The notes below the pieces were generated by a model that was not told the DNA's origin, did no database searches, and was given only the letters and a program-made list of their open reading frames with translations. A DNA stretch of 64,000 nt from Paludibaculum fermentans (lineage in GTDB: Bacteria; Acidobacteriota; Terriglobia; Bryobacterales; Bryobacteraceae). This document shows, in pieces, positions 8,687 to 18,100 of this stretch. The stretch is taken from NCBI RefSeq assembly GCF_015277775.1, contig NZ_CP063849.1:3162001-3226000 (forward strand). Reading direction: 5' to 3'. The translations under genes were made by a program, and so were the position numbers. Numbering within the stretch: position 1 is the first letter of the stretch; every line of letters starts with the position of its first letter.

Positions 8687-10621
8687 CTATCCTCCGTGGC
8701 CAGCCAGCAGTTGCACGAGGCTGGCATGACCCATCTTCTCTGCCCAGGCCCTCGGCCTCGCCCACGGTTCACCGCCGGATTCCATCGGGTCTGCCCCGTG
8801 CTCCAGGAGGATCCTGGCCACCTGGAAACGGCCCCAGCGGCAGGCCCAGCCCAGGGGTGTACTGCGTAAGATCTCGTCACGGATACCCGTTTGAGCTCCG
8901 GCTTCCAGCAGGGCCTGCGCGAAGGGCGCCGCTTCTTCCTCCGTGACGTGGTCATCCATGGCGGCCACTTCGTGGAGCACCGTGCGGCCAAAGCCCCCCA
9001 CCACGTTGGGATTGCAGCGGGCCAGCACCAGCCGGAAACACTCTATATAGGTGCCGCGATCCAGCTCCTGGTTGGCCGCATAGAGCCAGGGGATGTGGTT
9101 CCAGAAATCCAGCGATCGAGCCAGGTAACGGAACCAGCGAGGATCATCGCGTGGCCAGTCGATGCGCGGTAGAGCCATCCGCACGATCTCGGGAGCACCC
9201 CCGCTGCATCCGAACTCCACAAGATCCTCAGCGACCGAATGGCCCGGAGAGACAACGCCCTCGGGCAAGGCTCCGCTGGATTCGCCCTCGAGCAGTTTCC
9301 GCGCGAGGTCGGTCTGGCGGTAGATGGCCGCCGTATCCGGGCCGACGATCCCTCCGTGCCGGGTGAGCAGTTCCACCATTTCCCACTGCCGGTGGCTGAA
9401 GGCGCTGTACACAGGCGAACCGCTGGAGTCGACATGCTGGTTCAGGCTGGCGCCCCGGGCAATGAGGATCTCCGCCATCTCTCGCCGCCCCAGCGCGGCG
9501 CAGTGCCACAGAGGAAATGCCTGCGAGATAGCCGCCTGCTCGCCCTCCCCGAGGCGGATCCGTTCGTCGGGATCAAAGCCGAAATCCAGCAACTGGGTGA
9601 GGACTTCGGGCTGGTTGTGGCGGACGGCGATGGTGAGAAGACCGCCGGAGCCCCAGGTGATGGGATTCGCGAGACGGCCCTCGGCGTGGCGGGCCCGTAG
9701 CCATTCCACCTCTCCCAGGGCAGCGGCGGCGCAAGGAGTGAGAGCTGCTCCGGCCTGGCGCAACAGGCGGGCAACGGCGGCAAACTGCTCCGGGTCCACC
9801 CTACGCCGGCCCATGGCGGCCAGATCGAAGGGAGTGCGGCCCTCCTTGCCTGGCTGATTGGGGGCAGCGCCGTGTTGGAGCAGCCAGTTGACGAGAGCCG
9901 GATGCCGGACTGCGCACGCAATGTGGAGCGGCGTGTTGCCATCGCGGTCGAAAGCCGCGGCAAGCGCCGGATCGGCCTGCAGCATCGAGAGGGCCACCGC
10001 TTCATCACCCGCGGCGATGACGCCACTAAGATCGTCCTGAATGCTGCTCACCGGTGCTTCCGGAGCGCTCAGGGCTTCGCGGCGCTTCTGTTCCTCCGTT
10101 TCGATAATCTCGACTATCTCGTCAAATCCGCGTTCGGCGGCGAGTGTCGCTGCAGTGGTCGCATCCCGATGCGGGTCAATTCCGGCCCGGGCGTCGGCCC
10201 CGTGCTGCATGAGGAGCCTGGTCATTTCCGGTAGACGGTTCATGACCGCGAAATGGATGGGCCGGTGCTCGTCACCATAGGACATCGCCATGTTGGCGAG
10301 TTCCGGCCGGAGCTTCAGCAGCGCCTGGGCCCGCGGAATGTCGCCGGCACGCACAAACCCGGCGAGCCGGTGGACGGTGATCCCGTCCACGTGCGACTTG
10401 AGTTTCGGCCAGCTCTCGAAACCGTGGCTCCGCGCAAAGACCAATTGAGCCTGGTGGAGGGCAAAGCTGCGGGGATCGGCCCCGTGGTAGTAGGCGTTGA
10501 CCTCAGCCACGGCAACGGGGTCGCCGTCGAGGAACGACTGAAGTAGTTCCTTAGCCTGGCGTTTCAGTTGATCGAGATCCGGCTGCGGCCGCAGTTTGCG
10601 AACCGGTGGATGATGGGACAT
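8687..10621 (-). CDS. ankyrin-repeat protein
   Basis: 644 residues, no signal peptide or membrane helix. Numerous ankyrin units are visible, for example RPIHFAVMNRLPEMTRLLMQHGADA, TPLHIACAVRHPALVNWLLQHGA, PLWHCAALGRREMAEILIARGA and TPLGWACRWGRFQVARILLEHGA. The first 70 residues (KRQAKELLQSFLDGD, HQAQLVFARSHGFESWPKLK) form the short helical head commonly found before ankyrin arrays in acidobacterial and planctomycete proteins. The function is protein-protein binding in the cytoplasm; the partner is unknown. AAGGAG sits just upstream of the ATG. It stands alone, convergent with the cytochrome gene. Confidence 0.9.
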   Translation of the reverse strand: MSHHPPVRKLRPQPDLDQLKRQAKELLQSFLDGDPVAVAEVNAYYHGADPRSFALHQAQLVFARSHGFESWPKLKSHVDGITVHRLAGFVRAGDIPRAQALLKLRPELANMAMSYGDEHRPIHFAVMNRLPEMTRLLMQHGADARAGIDPHRDATTAATLAAERGFDEIVEIIETEEQKRREALSAPEAPVSSIQDDLSGVIAAGDEAVALSMLQADPALAAAFDRDGNTPLHIACAVRHPALVNWLLQHGAAPNQPGKEGRTPFDLAAMGRRRVDPEQFAAVARLLRQAGAALTPCAAAALGEVEWLRARHAEGRLANPITWGSGGLLTIAVRHNQPEVLTQLLDFGFDPDERIRLGEGEQAAISQAFPLWHCAALGRREMAEILIARGASLNQHVDSSGSPVYSAFSHRQWEMVELLTRHGGIVGPDTAAIYRQTDLARKLLEGESSGALPEGVVSPGHSVAEDLVEFGCSGGAPEIVRMALPRIDWPRDDPRWFRYLARSLDFWNHIPWLYAANQELDRGTYIECFRLVLARCNPNVVGGFGRTVLHEVAAMDDHVTEEEAAPFAQALLEAGAQTGIRDEILRSTPLGWACRWGRFQVARILLEHGADPMESGGEPWARPRAWAEKMGHASLVQLLAGHGG

Positions 10622-11026
10622 GGTGAGCTCCTTCCGTGGCGGCGATGGCGCGCCGGCCGCTGCGCCCGGTGTCCGCTCGCTCGGGCAGAAAAGAGTTCAT
10701 CCGCGGGATGGAAGTTAGAAGGAAACCAGGGGACGCAGTCCTTTCCGCGGACACGGAGGCCTCCTGGTGGCCCTGCCCGTAGTGTAACAACGGGGACGGG
10801 CGCTGTGGCGGTGGCACCGCGCGGCCCACCCGACAAGCCTGGTTGGCTGTTGTCCTCCCCCCCTCAGGAACCGGACAAGTTGGCAGGTTCCGTACATTTA
10901 TTTGGGTGAGTCTCGGCTGACAACATGTCCGGCACAGCTTCCGCGAACTACAGGAATCCACAACAAATCAATCACTTACGAATGGCCACCGGACTGCAAC
11001 AGCTGCGGTGCCCGGAGGAGACCGTG
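10622..11026. other. 405-base gap between divergent ankyrin and subtilase genes
   Basis: The gap holds the 5' ends of both flanking genes. GAGGAG lies 7-12 bases before the subtilase ATG at 11027. A local AT-rich patch near 10895-10910 is the only likely promoter area, but no convincing -35/-10 pair was found. No gene seen. Confidence 0.4.
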
Positions 11027-12691
11027 ATGAAATCAACCCTAAGATCCCTGTTCGCCCTAGTCCTGACGATCGCTTCCCTGCCCGCGATCGACCTGCAGAA
11101 GATCTCACCGGACCTCAGGGATCGCAAGGACGACGCCACGGTGGAAGTGATCGTCCAGTTGGCGAACAAGGTGTCGACGACGGACGCGAGCAAGGTACAG
11201 GTTCTCGGCGGTCTCGTCCAGAAGCTACACACCTCATTGAATGGGATGACGATCTCGGTTCCGGCCAGCCTGGTCGCGAAACTCTCTGACGACCCCAACG
11301 TCGTATTCGTGACGCCCAACCGCAAGGTGGGCCGGATGCTCGACACGACCGTGGCCACCGTGGGCGGCGACCTGGCCCGGACCTGGGGCTACACCGGAGA
11401 GGGGGTGGGCGTCGCCGTGATCGACAGTGGCGTGACGAGTGTGAACGACCTCACCGGCAAGCTGGTCTCCCGTGTCGTCTATAGCGAGAGTTTTGTCGGC
11501 GGAACCACGACTGACGGGTATGGGCATGGCACCCACGTCGCCGGAATCATCGCAGGCGACGGCGACGACTCCCTGTACAACGGGGTACGCAAACTCACCG
11601 GTGTGGCTCCCGGCGTAAGGATCATCAGCCTCAAAGTCCTGGACGACACCGGGGTCGGCACCGATAGTGCGGTGCTGGCCGCCCTGGACCGCGTGCTCAC
11701 GCTGAAAACCAAGTACAACATCCGTGTAGTCAACCTGTCGCTGGGCCGGCGGATCTACGAGTCATATGCGACGGACCCCCTCTGCAAGGCCGTGGAGGAG
11801 CTTTGGAAAGCGGGCATCGTAGTGGTAGTGGCGGCCGGCAATAACGGCCGGGATAACTCGATGGGCACCAAGGGCTACGGCACGATCAACTCGCCGGCAA
11901 ACGACCCCTTCGTGATCACAGTGGGCGCGATGAAGGCCAACGGAACAACGTCTCGCGGAGACGATGCCATCGCCAGCTATAGCTCGAAGGGTCCGACGAT
12001 GGTCGATCACATCGTGAAGCCCGACCTCGTGGCGCCGGGCAACAAGATTGTTTCCCTGCTCTCCTCACCGCTGGCTCAACTGCCGGCAAACAATCCCAGC
12101 ACGCGCATTCCGGTTTCCTACTACCGCAATGACGGCACCAAGGGCCTCTCCAGCAGCTATTACATGATCAGCGGCACCAGCATGGCCACGCCAGTCGTCA
12201 CCGGTGCGGTGGCGTTGATGCTGCAGAAGGAACCGGCACTCACTCCGGACCAGGTGAAGGCCCGGCTGATGAAAACAGCCTACAAATCGTTCCCCAGCTC
12301 CAGCGTCGCCGTTGAGCCCACGACGGGCGAGAAGTATCTCAGCTACTACGACATCTTTACCGTAGGGGCCGGCTACCTCGATATAGCAGCTGCGCTTTCG
12401 AACACTGAAGTCGCGCTGGGATCCGCTGCCTCGCCGGCTGCGACATTCAATAGCGCCAACGGAACCGTCTCGCTCGTCCTGCCCTCGGGTGTTGTCTGGG
12501 GCAGCGGGGTGGTGTGGGGTACGGGCGTCGTGTGGGGCACGGGTGTGGTTTGGGGCACCGGGGTCGTGTGGGGTACTGGGGTGGTCTGGGGCACCGGCAA
12601 TCCTCAAGGGACAGGAGTGGTCTGGGGTACAGGTGTCGTCTGGGGCACAAGCCAGATTGTTGGCGAGAGCACCGTGGTGGGCGAGAACTAG
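11027..12691 (+). CDS. secreted S8 subtilisin-like serine protease with GVVWGT repeat tail
   Basis: 554 residues. Signal peptide 1-20, then an I9-like propeptide (VEVIVQLANKV; PNVVFVTPNRKVG). The catalytic triad is Asp133 (VAVIDSGV), His170 (GHGTHVAGIIAG) and Ser385 (SGTSMATPVV). After the protease domain come an Ala/Ser-rich linker and nine hexads: GVVWGS, five GVVWGT, one degenerate GNPQGT and two GVVWGT, ending in a short acidic tail. The ATG at 11027 is favoured by GAGGAG and by the signal peptide; upstream codons in frame are non-coding in character. Thirty-two bases downstream is a membrane-protein gene on the same strand, probably one operon. A paralogue lies at 20433-22151. The role of the Trp-Gly tail is unknown; surface anchoring or self-association is an inference. 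Confidence 0.93.
   Translation: MKSTLRSLFALVLTIASLPAIDLQKISPDLRDRKDDATVEVIVQLANKVSTTDASKVQVLGGLVQKLHTSLNGMTISVPASLVAKLSDDPNVVFVTPNRKVGRMLDTTVATVGGDLARTWGYTGEGVGVAVIDSGVTSVNDLTGKLVSRVVYSESFVGGTTTDGYGHGTHVAGIIAGDGDDSLYNGVRKLTGVAPGVRIISLKVLDDTGVGTDSAVLAALDRVLTLKTKYNIRVVNLSLGRRIYESYATDPLCKAVEELWKAGIVVVVAAGNNGRDNSMGTKGYGTINSPANDPFVITVGAMKANGTTSRGDDAIASYSSKGPTMVDHIVKPDLVAPGNKIVSLLSSPLAQLPANNPSTRIPVSYYRNDGTKGLSSSYYMISGTSMATPVVTGAVALMLQKEPALTPDQVKARLMKTAYKSFPSSSVAVEPTTGEKYLSYYDIFTVGAGYLDIAAALSNTEVALGSAASPAATFNSANGTVSLVLPSGVVWGSGVVWGTGVVWGTGVVWGTGVVWGTGVVWGTGNPQGTGVVWGTGVVWGTSQIVGESTVVGEN
12486..12651 (+). repeat. in-frame 18-bp repeats encoding GVVWGT hexads
   Basis: Nine tandem 18-bp units encode the C-terminal hexads of the subtilase. 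The valine, glycine and threonine codons differ from unit to unit (gtt-gtc, gtg-gtg, gtc-gtg, gtg-gtt and so on) while the amino acids stay the same except in the seventh unit. Confidence 0.9.
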
Positions 12692-12723
12692 GCCGTAGAG
12701 AGTCGTCCATTGGGGATACCCGC

Positions 12724-13404
12724 ATGCCTAGAAGAGCGAGCTTCCTGATAGGCCTTGTCGCATCCGCCGGTGCCGGCGCTGTGCTGCACTCAGCCTGGAC
12801 GTGGAATACTCACGATCCGCTGCTGTTTGCGGGACTGCTGGCCCTGGCGGTATGCCTGTCGACCTTGAAAATACCGTTGCCGCGGATGACAGGCACGGTC
12901 GCGGGGGGATTTGTCCCGGTACTGGCCAGCATCGCCTTGCTCTCCGCCAGCGAAACCGTGATCATCGCCCTGGCCACCGGGATCGTCCAGACGGTTTGGC
13001 GGCCGCGCGTGCGGCCCGCCTTCGTTCAGGTTGTCTTCAATGCGGCTGTACTCAGCCTGAGCGGGCTGGCCGCCTACCATGTAGCCCACTGGCCTGGGAC
13101 CGGCATCACGGCCGCGGGCTCCGCCGCGATTCTGGGCTTGGCTGCCGCTACGGATTACCTGGTGGATAGCCTGCTGGTGTCGGCTGTACTCTGCCTGATC
13201 GAGGAGGGGCCGCTGTTCGGGATCTTCAGAAACTGCAACTTCTGGGCGCTGCCGTACTATCTGGTCGGCGTTATCGTGGTGAGCGGGGTAGTGAGCCTCG
13301 GAATCCTGCCCGGCTGGCGCATGGTGATCCCGACACTGCCATTGATGTGGTCGATCCACGACTGCTACCGGCGCTTTGTGGTCGTGCTGGCGCGCAGTGA
13401 ATAA
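12724..13404 (+). CDS. multi-pass membrane protein, stand-alone homologue of the HD-GYP sensor domain
   Basis: 226 residues, almost entirely hydrophobic, with about six or seven transmembrane helices and no soluble output domain. It aligns with the membrane part of the HD-GYP protein at 22356-24311. Shared points are a GT..-.F..(V/I)L..IA.LS..ET block, a VQ..FN.A block and FW..P-YLVG near the end. The start at 12724 removes a non-coding leader that overlaps the subtilase repeats in another frame. It follows the WG-tailed subtilase by 32 bases. I infer a MASE-like sensing or partner role for the protease; no family name can be given. Confidence 0.75.
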   Translation: MPRRASFLIGLVASAGAGAVLHSAWTWNTHDPLLFAGLLALAVCLSTLKIPLPRMTGTVAGGFVPVLASIALLSASETVIIALATGIVQTVWRPRVRPAFVQVVFNAAVLSLSGLAAYHVAHWPGTGITAAGSAAILGLAAATDYLVDSLLVSAVLCLIEEGPLFGIFRNCNFWALPYYLVGVIVVSGVVSLGILPGWRMVIPTLPLMWSIHDCYRRFVVVLARSE

Positions 13405-13580
13405 CCGGATCCGTCGAAGAGCGGCGTTCCTGCACCGATGCTGTCTGTGCAATTCCCGACTCCGTCGCGAGCGGAATGGAGGCACGGCTGGGCGTCCGTC
13501 GTGCGGCCAACAGCGGGCAGCCGCCCGCCCATCTGGTCACCTCCCGACGCCCGCAGGCACGCGCCCCAACGGATCCGCCA

Positions 13581-14669
13581 TCACTCGATGAAGGGATTGA
13601 AGAACGGCTTCTGGTCGGTCAACGCTTCCAGGAAGCTGACGATTGCATCTTCTTCGTCGTTGGTCAGCCCGAGATGACCCAGTTCGTCCCGGTTCACATT
13701 GTCCTCCACCTCGGGCGCGGGCCATTTCTCACTCTCCACATCCCGGGTGTTGTAGAAGTGGACCAACTCCTTCAGGGTCTGGAAATAGCCATTGTGTCCA
13801 TAAGGCGGCGAGATGGCGATATTGCGGAGGGTCGAGACCTTGAACCGGCCGTTCTCCTGCGGACCCAGCAGTGCGCCCAAGCCGTAATCGACAGGCGCGG
13901 CCTTTGTCGCCTCGTGGATCAGATTCTTGGGGATGCCGAGATTGTCGTAAGTGAAATCGGTAAAAGGCGACCGGCGGCCCGACGGGTGGCACCCCGCACA
14001 CTTAGCCTTGCCTTCAAAGAGCTGCAGTCCGGCCAGTTCCTTCTCGGTCAATTCGAGCTTTCCGGCCAGGTACCTGTCGTAGCGCGAACTGAAGGAATTC
14101 ATCTCAGTGGAGCGCTCGAAAACCGCGATGGCATCCGCAATGGCGTCATAGGCGTCCGGCACAGCCGACGAACCGCCGCAGAGGCGGAAGCCGTAGGCCA
14201 ATTTGAACAGGAGGCCGTAGTTGGAGCCGCAGACCTTCCGCACAACCGCGGCGCGGTCCGGATTGTTCATCTCCACCGGGTTTAAGAACGGCGCCTTGGC
14301 CTGGTCGGCCAGGCTCGCTGCGCGGCCATCCCAGAACTGCCCGCCGACATAGACCTGCTCGTCGTCGATGACCTGGTAGCCGGGTTCGGGACTGCCGAAG
14401 GCATAGGCCGCCGAAGGTGGATTCCGGTTCCCGGCGCGCCCGGCGACGGCCCCGCCCACGACCGCTACGAGCGGGTCGCCGTTTCCTTTGAAACCGTGCT
14501 TAGGGTCATGGCAGGAGGCGCAGGCTTGCCCGGCCGGCTCCGAAAGATTGGTATCCAGGAAGATGGCCTTCCCAACGAACTCTTTCAGGACTCTCATGCC
14601 TCCGTTCTGCTGACCCCATGTGACCGGACAGAAACCCAGGATGAGGGCTGATGTAATAAGAAGCTTCAC
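13581..14669 (-). CDS. di-haem cytochrome c peroxidase (MauG/CcpA family)
   Basis: 362 residues with a signal peptide (MKLLITSALILGFCPVTWG). Two haem c motifs, CASCH near residue 50 and CAGCH near residue 228, are spaced as in bacterial di-haem peroxidases. Other conserved parts are GKAIFLDTNLSEP, WDGRAASL and the C-terminal STLRNIAISPPYGHNGYFQTLKELVHFYN. The family reduces hydrogen peroxide to water in the periplasm with electrons from small cytochromes, or carries out MauG-like oxidations. Monocistronic. Which of the two activities applies is not decidable here. Confidence 0.92.
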   Translation of the reverse strand: MKLLITSALILGFCPVTWGQQNGGMRVLKEFVGKAIFLDTNLSEPAGQACASCHDPKHGFKGNGDPLVAVVGGAVAGRAGNRNPPSAAYAFGSPEPGYQVIDDEQVYVGGQFWDGRAASLADQAKAPFLNPVEMNNPDRAAVVRKVCGSNYGLLFKLAYGFRLCGGSSAVPDAYDAIADAIAVFERSTEMNSFSSRYDRYLAGKLELTEKELAGLQLFEGKAKCAGCHPSGRRSPFTDFTYDNLGIPKNLIHEATKAAPVDYGLGALLGPQENGRFKVSTLRNIAISPPYGHNGYFQTLKELVHFYNTRDVESEKWPAPEVEDNVNRDELGHLGLTNDEEDAIVSFLEALTDQKPFFNPFIE

Positions 14670-15183
14670 GCGAGACTCTCCGACTGCTTGTTTTGGAATT
14701 TAGGCAGAATAGCAGTACTGCAAATGGTTTGCAAGAGCTAATAAGAGGGAGTCATGAAGAGAGGCATCCACGGGTATTTGCCAGGGGCTGGACGAGGGAA
14801 CCAGGCGGTCGAATTCGAACCTGGAGCCTTTGCGGGACAACGACGGCGACTGGAATCTGGAGATTGCCGGACGCGCGGCCCGAAGGCTGCCGCGGATGGG
14901 CCCCGCTGTGTCTTTCACTTCGCAAATGGCTTGCAGCAGCGGCGGCCGCGCACCTGCTGGAGCCGCCAGCCGAGGCCGGTCACCGCCTTTGAAGCCCAGC
15001 GGTCCTCCGAATTCAGTAGAAAAATCACGCTGATCGAGGCGAACCTGTTCAAAAGAAGCCGGCACCGAATCAGATTCCCACTAATCAATCGTCAAGATTC
15101 AGCCGATGTCCTAATGTAGGTATCACTGCGACCTTCTCGCGTTGGGCGGGGTGGCGGGTGCAATTCCGCTTCAGGAGAAGATT
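14670..15183. other. 514-base gap between divergent peroxidase and hybrid kinase genes
   Basis: No gene, RNA or convincing hairpin was recognised. Codon-level conservation is absent in the open frames that cross it. The AT-richer sections at 14690-14750 and 15050-15125 are the likely promoter areas of the two divergent genes. Confidence 0.4.
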
Positions 15184-18100
15184 TTGGCGCGAGCGCCAAA
15201 GCTCAGAGACTCGATACTCATCGCCGCGTTGTTGGTGCCCTCGTTACAGGCTCAAAGGTATAGCTTCAAAACCTATGGCCAGGAGCAGGGGCTGAGCAAT
15301 CTGGCGACGGAATGCCTGTTCCAGGACCGGACCGGATATCTCTGGGTCGGCACCCAAAACGGCTTGTTCCGCTATGATGGCGCAGTATTTGCGCGTTTTG
15401 GCGAGGCTGACGGGCTGCCCAGTTCCACCGTGGACAGCATCGTGGAATCCTCCGACGGTGTGCTTTGGGTGGCTACCTCTCATGGGCTGGCACGGCGCCG
15501 CGGTTCGCGGTTCGAGGCCTTCGCTTTCAAGCAGTCCGTCGAGAGTGCGGGGCGCTTCGGATTGGCCAGCGATGCGACGGGGCGGTTATACCTCACCACC
15601 AATGCCGGGATTCTGCAGTCCTCTCAGCCCGCAGGCGGTGCGGAGCCGAAATTCGAGCCGATCCCCGGTCAACCCTCCGGTCATGCCTACGGAGTGCATG
15701 TGGAACAGGGCGGCGTCATCTGGTATGGCTGCGGCTCGGGTGTTTGCCGGATCGAGAACGGCCGGACGGAGTCGTTTGGCCAGGACCAGGGCGTGCCGGC
15801 CGACCGCTGGGACGCGCTGCTGACAGACCGGGAAGGCACGGTTTGGATCCGAAGCTCAAAGCGTTTGCTGCTGAAACAGAAAGCCGGCACCCGGTTTTCC
15901 GCGCCACTACGCAATATACCGTCGAACGGTGATTTTGCCACGCTGGCGGCGGGCAAGGATGGGGAACTCTTCGTCCCGACGGATGACGGCGTCTGGGAGT
16001 TCGCACACGGTCAATGGCGAGTAACCGGGCAGGAGCAGGGCCTGATCGCGGCGGCAACCAGCGCGGTGTTGCAGGATCGTGAAGGTTCCCTCTGGATTGG
16101 ATTGTGGGGCACGGGCCTGTCCCGTTGGGTGGGCCGGAACGAATGGGAGGGCTGGACCCGGGCTGAGGGATTGAGCGGAGAACACGTCTGGAAGATGGCG
16201 CGCGACCTCCAGGGCCAGTTGTGGGTGGCGACCGACAATGGGCTGAACCAGATGCGCATGGATGCTCGCACGGGAAAGGTGGGATGGCGCCTCTGGACCG
16301 AGGCGAACGGTCTGGCCGCCAACAAAACAAGATCCCTAGCTCTGGGACCGGACGGCGCGCTTTGGGCCGGCAGTTCTCCGGGCGGTATTTCGCGGATTCA
16401 GCCGGTGACGGGGCAGGTCCAGACTTTCGCACTGCCGCGCGTACCCGGCAGCGATCGCATCTGGACGCTCACCTTCGACAAGTCGGGCAGGCTGTGGGCA
16501 GCGACGCGTGGCGGCCTGTTCTCTGCGGTTCCACTGAGTGGAAAGACTGAGTTTCAGAAGCAGGAACTACCGAACGGAGATGCCGGCGAAACAGTCTCCA
16601 CCGTCCTCGAAGACCGGCAGGGGCGGTTCTGGGCGGCTGGCACCAGGGGCTTGGCGCGCCGCGAAAACGGCGTTTGGCGAAGGTTCACCAAACAGGACGG
16701 ATTGGCCTCCACCGCGGCCGGTTTCCTCGCCGAGGGAGCAGACGGAAGCATCTGGGTAGGCTACCGGGATAGAAGCGGTGTCTCGCAGGTGAAGGTGGAC
16801 GGCGAACGCCTGTCGGTCAAGACGTTCACCCCGCAATCCGGCCTGCATTCCGGACAGGCGATTTTTGTCAAAGTCGACCGGCGCGGGTGGGTTTGGTTTG
16901 GTACCGATCAGGGCATCGACGTTCTCATCGGGAAACGCTGGCATCACTTCGGGCGGCAGGACGGGCTGATCTGGGACGACTGCAATACGGATGCCTTCTT
17001 CGAGGACAATGACGGCAGCGTCTGGATCGGCACGAGCCGGGGCATGGCCCACTATCGCGTGCCTGTCTCCAGGCCGGCGCTGGACGGGCCGCGCGTGGAA
17101 TTCACGCGATTTCAATTGGGCGATCGCACCCCGGACCTCGACCAGCCCATCGTGGAACCCTACCGCAATCGCACGCTTTCCGCGCAACTTTCCGTCCTGA
17201 CGTTTCTGGCCGAGGGAGATGTCCTCTGCAGGTACCGCCTGGTCGGCCTGGATGACGATTGGCTCGAAACAAAACAGCGCGAGGTGCGCTTCCCCAACCT
17301 GCCACCCGGCAGGTACGTATTGGAAGCCACGGCCCGCAATGCCGCCGGGATTTGGAGCAAGGTGACCGCCCAGGTCCGCTTCACCATCCAGCCGCCGTGG
17401 TGGGGGACCTGGTGGTTCCGCACCGTCATCGTCCTCACCATCCTCCTGGTGCTCGCCGCCGTCATTCTCTGGAGAACGCGGCGCCTGCTCTCCCAGAGCG
17501 CCCGCTTGGAAGCGGCGGTCAAGGAACGTACCCAGCAGTTAAGAATCGAGCAGGACCGCATCGTAGGCCAGAATGCCGAGATCGAACGGCTGCTCGAACA
17601 AGCCCGCCAGGCGAATCTGCTGAAGGATGAGTTCCTGGCCAACATGAGTCACGAAATCCGAACGCCCATGAACGGCATCATCGGCATGATCAATGTGACC
17701 CTGGCCCAGGCCGTCAACGCGGAGCAGCAGGAATCGCTTCACATGGTGAAATCCTGTGCCCAGTCGCTGCTGCACATCCTGAACGACATCCTGGACTTCT
17801 CGAAGATCGAGGCGGGCAAACTGGAGATCGCGGCGGCTCCGTTCCGGCTGAGGGAACTGATGGAGGGCGCTTGCGCGACATTCCTCGCCGTCGCACGGGA
17901 AAAAGGCATCCGCCTGACGTGGGACATCGCGCGGGATGTTCCAGAGTGGCTGGAGTGCGACGAACGCCGCATCCGGCAGGTCCTGCTGAATCTCATTGGG
18001 AATGCGCTCAAGTTCACCCACGAGGGCGAAGTACACGTTGCCGCTAGCGCCGAAGCCTCGGACGGCGGCTCGCTCGAGTTGCATTTTGCCGTCAGCGATA

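Noticed and set aside
14754-15119. Small gene in the gap before the hybrid kinase
   Set aside because: No ribosome site, no homologous motif, and the composition is unlike the neighbours.
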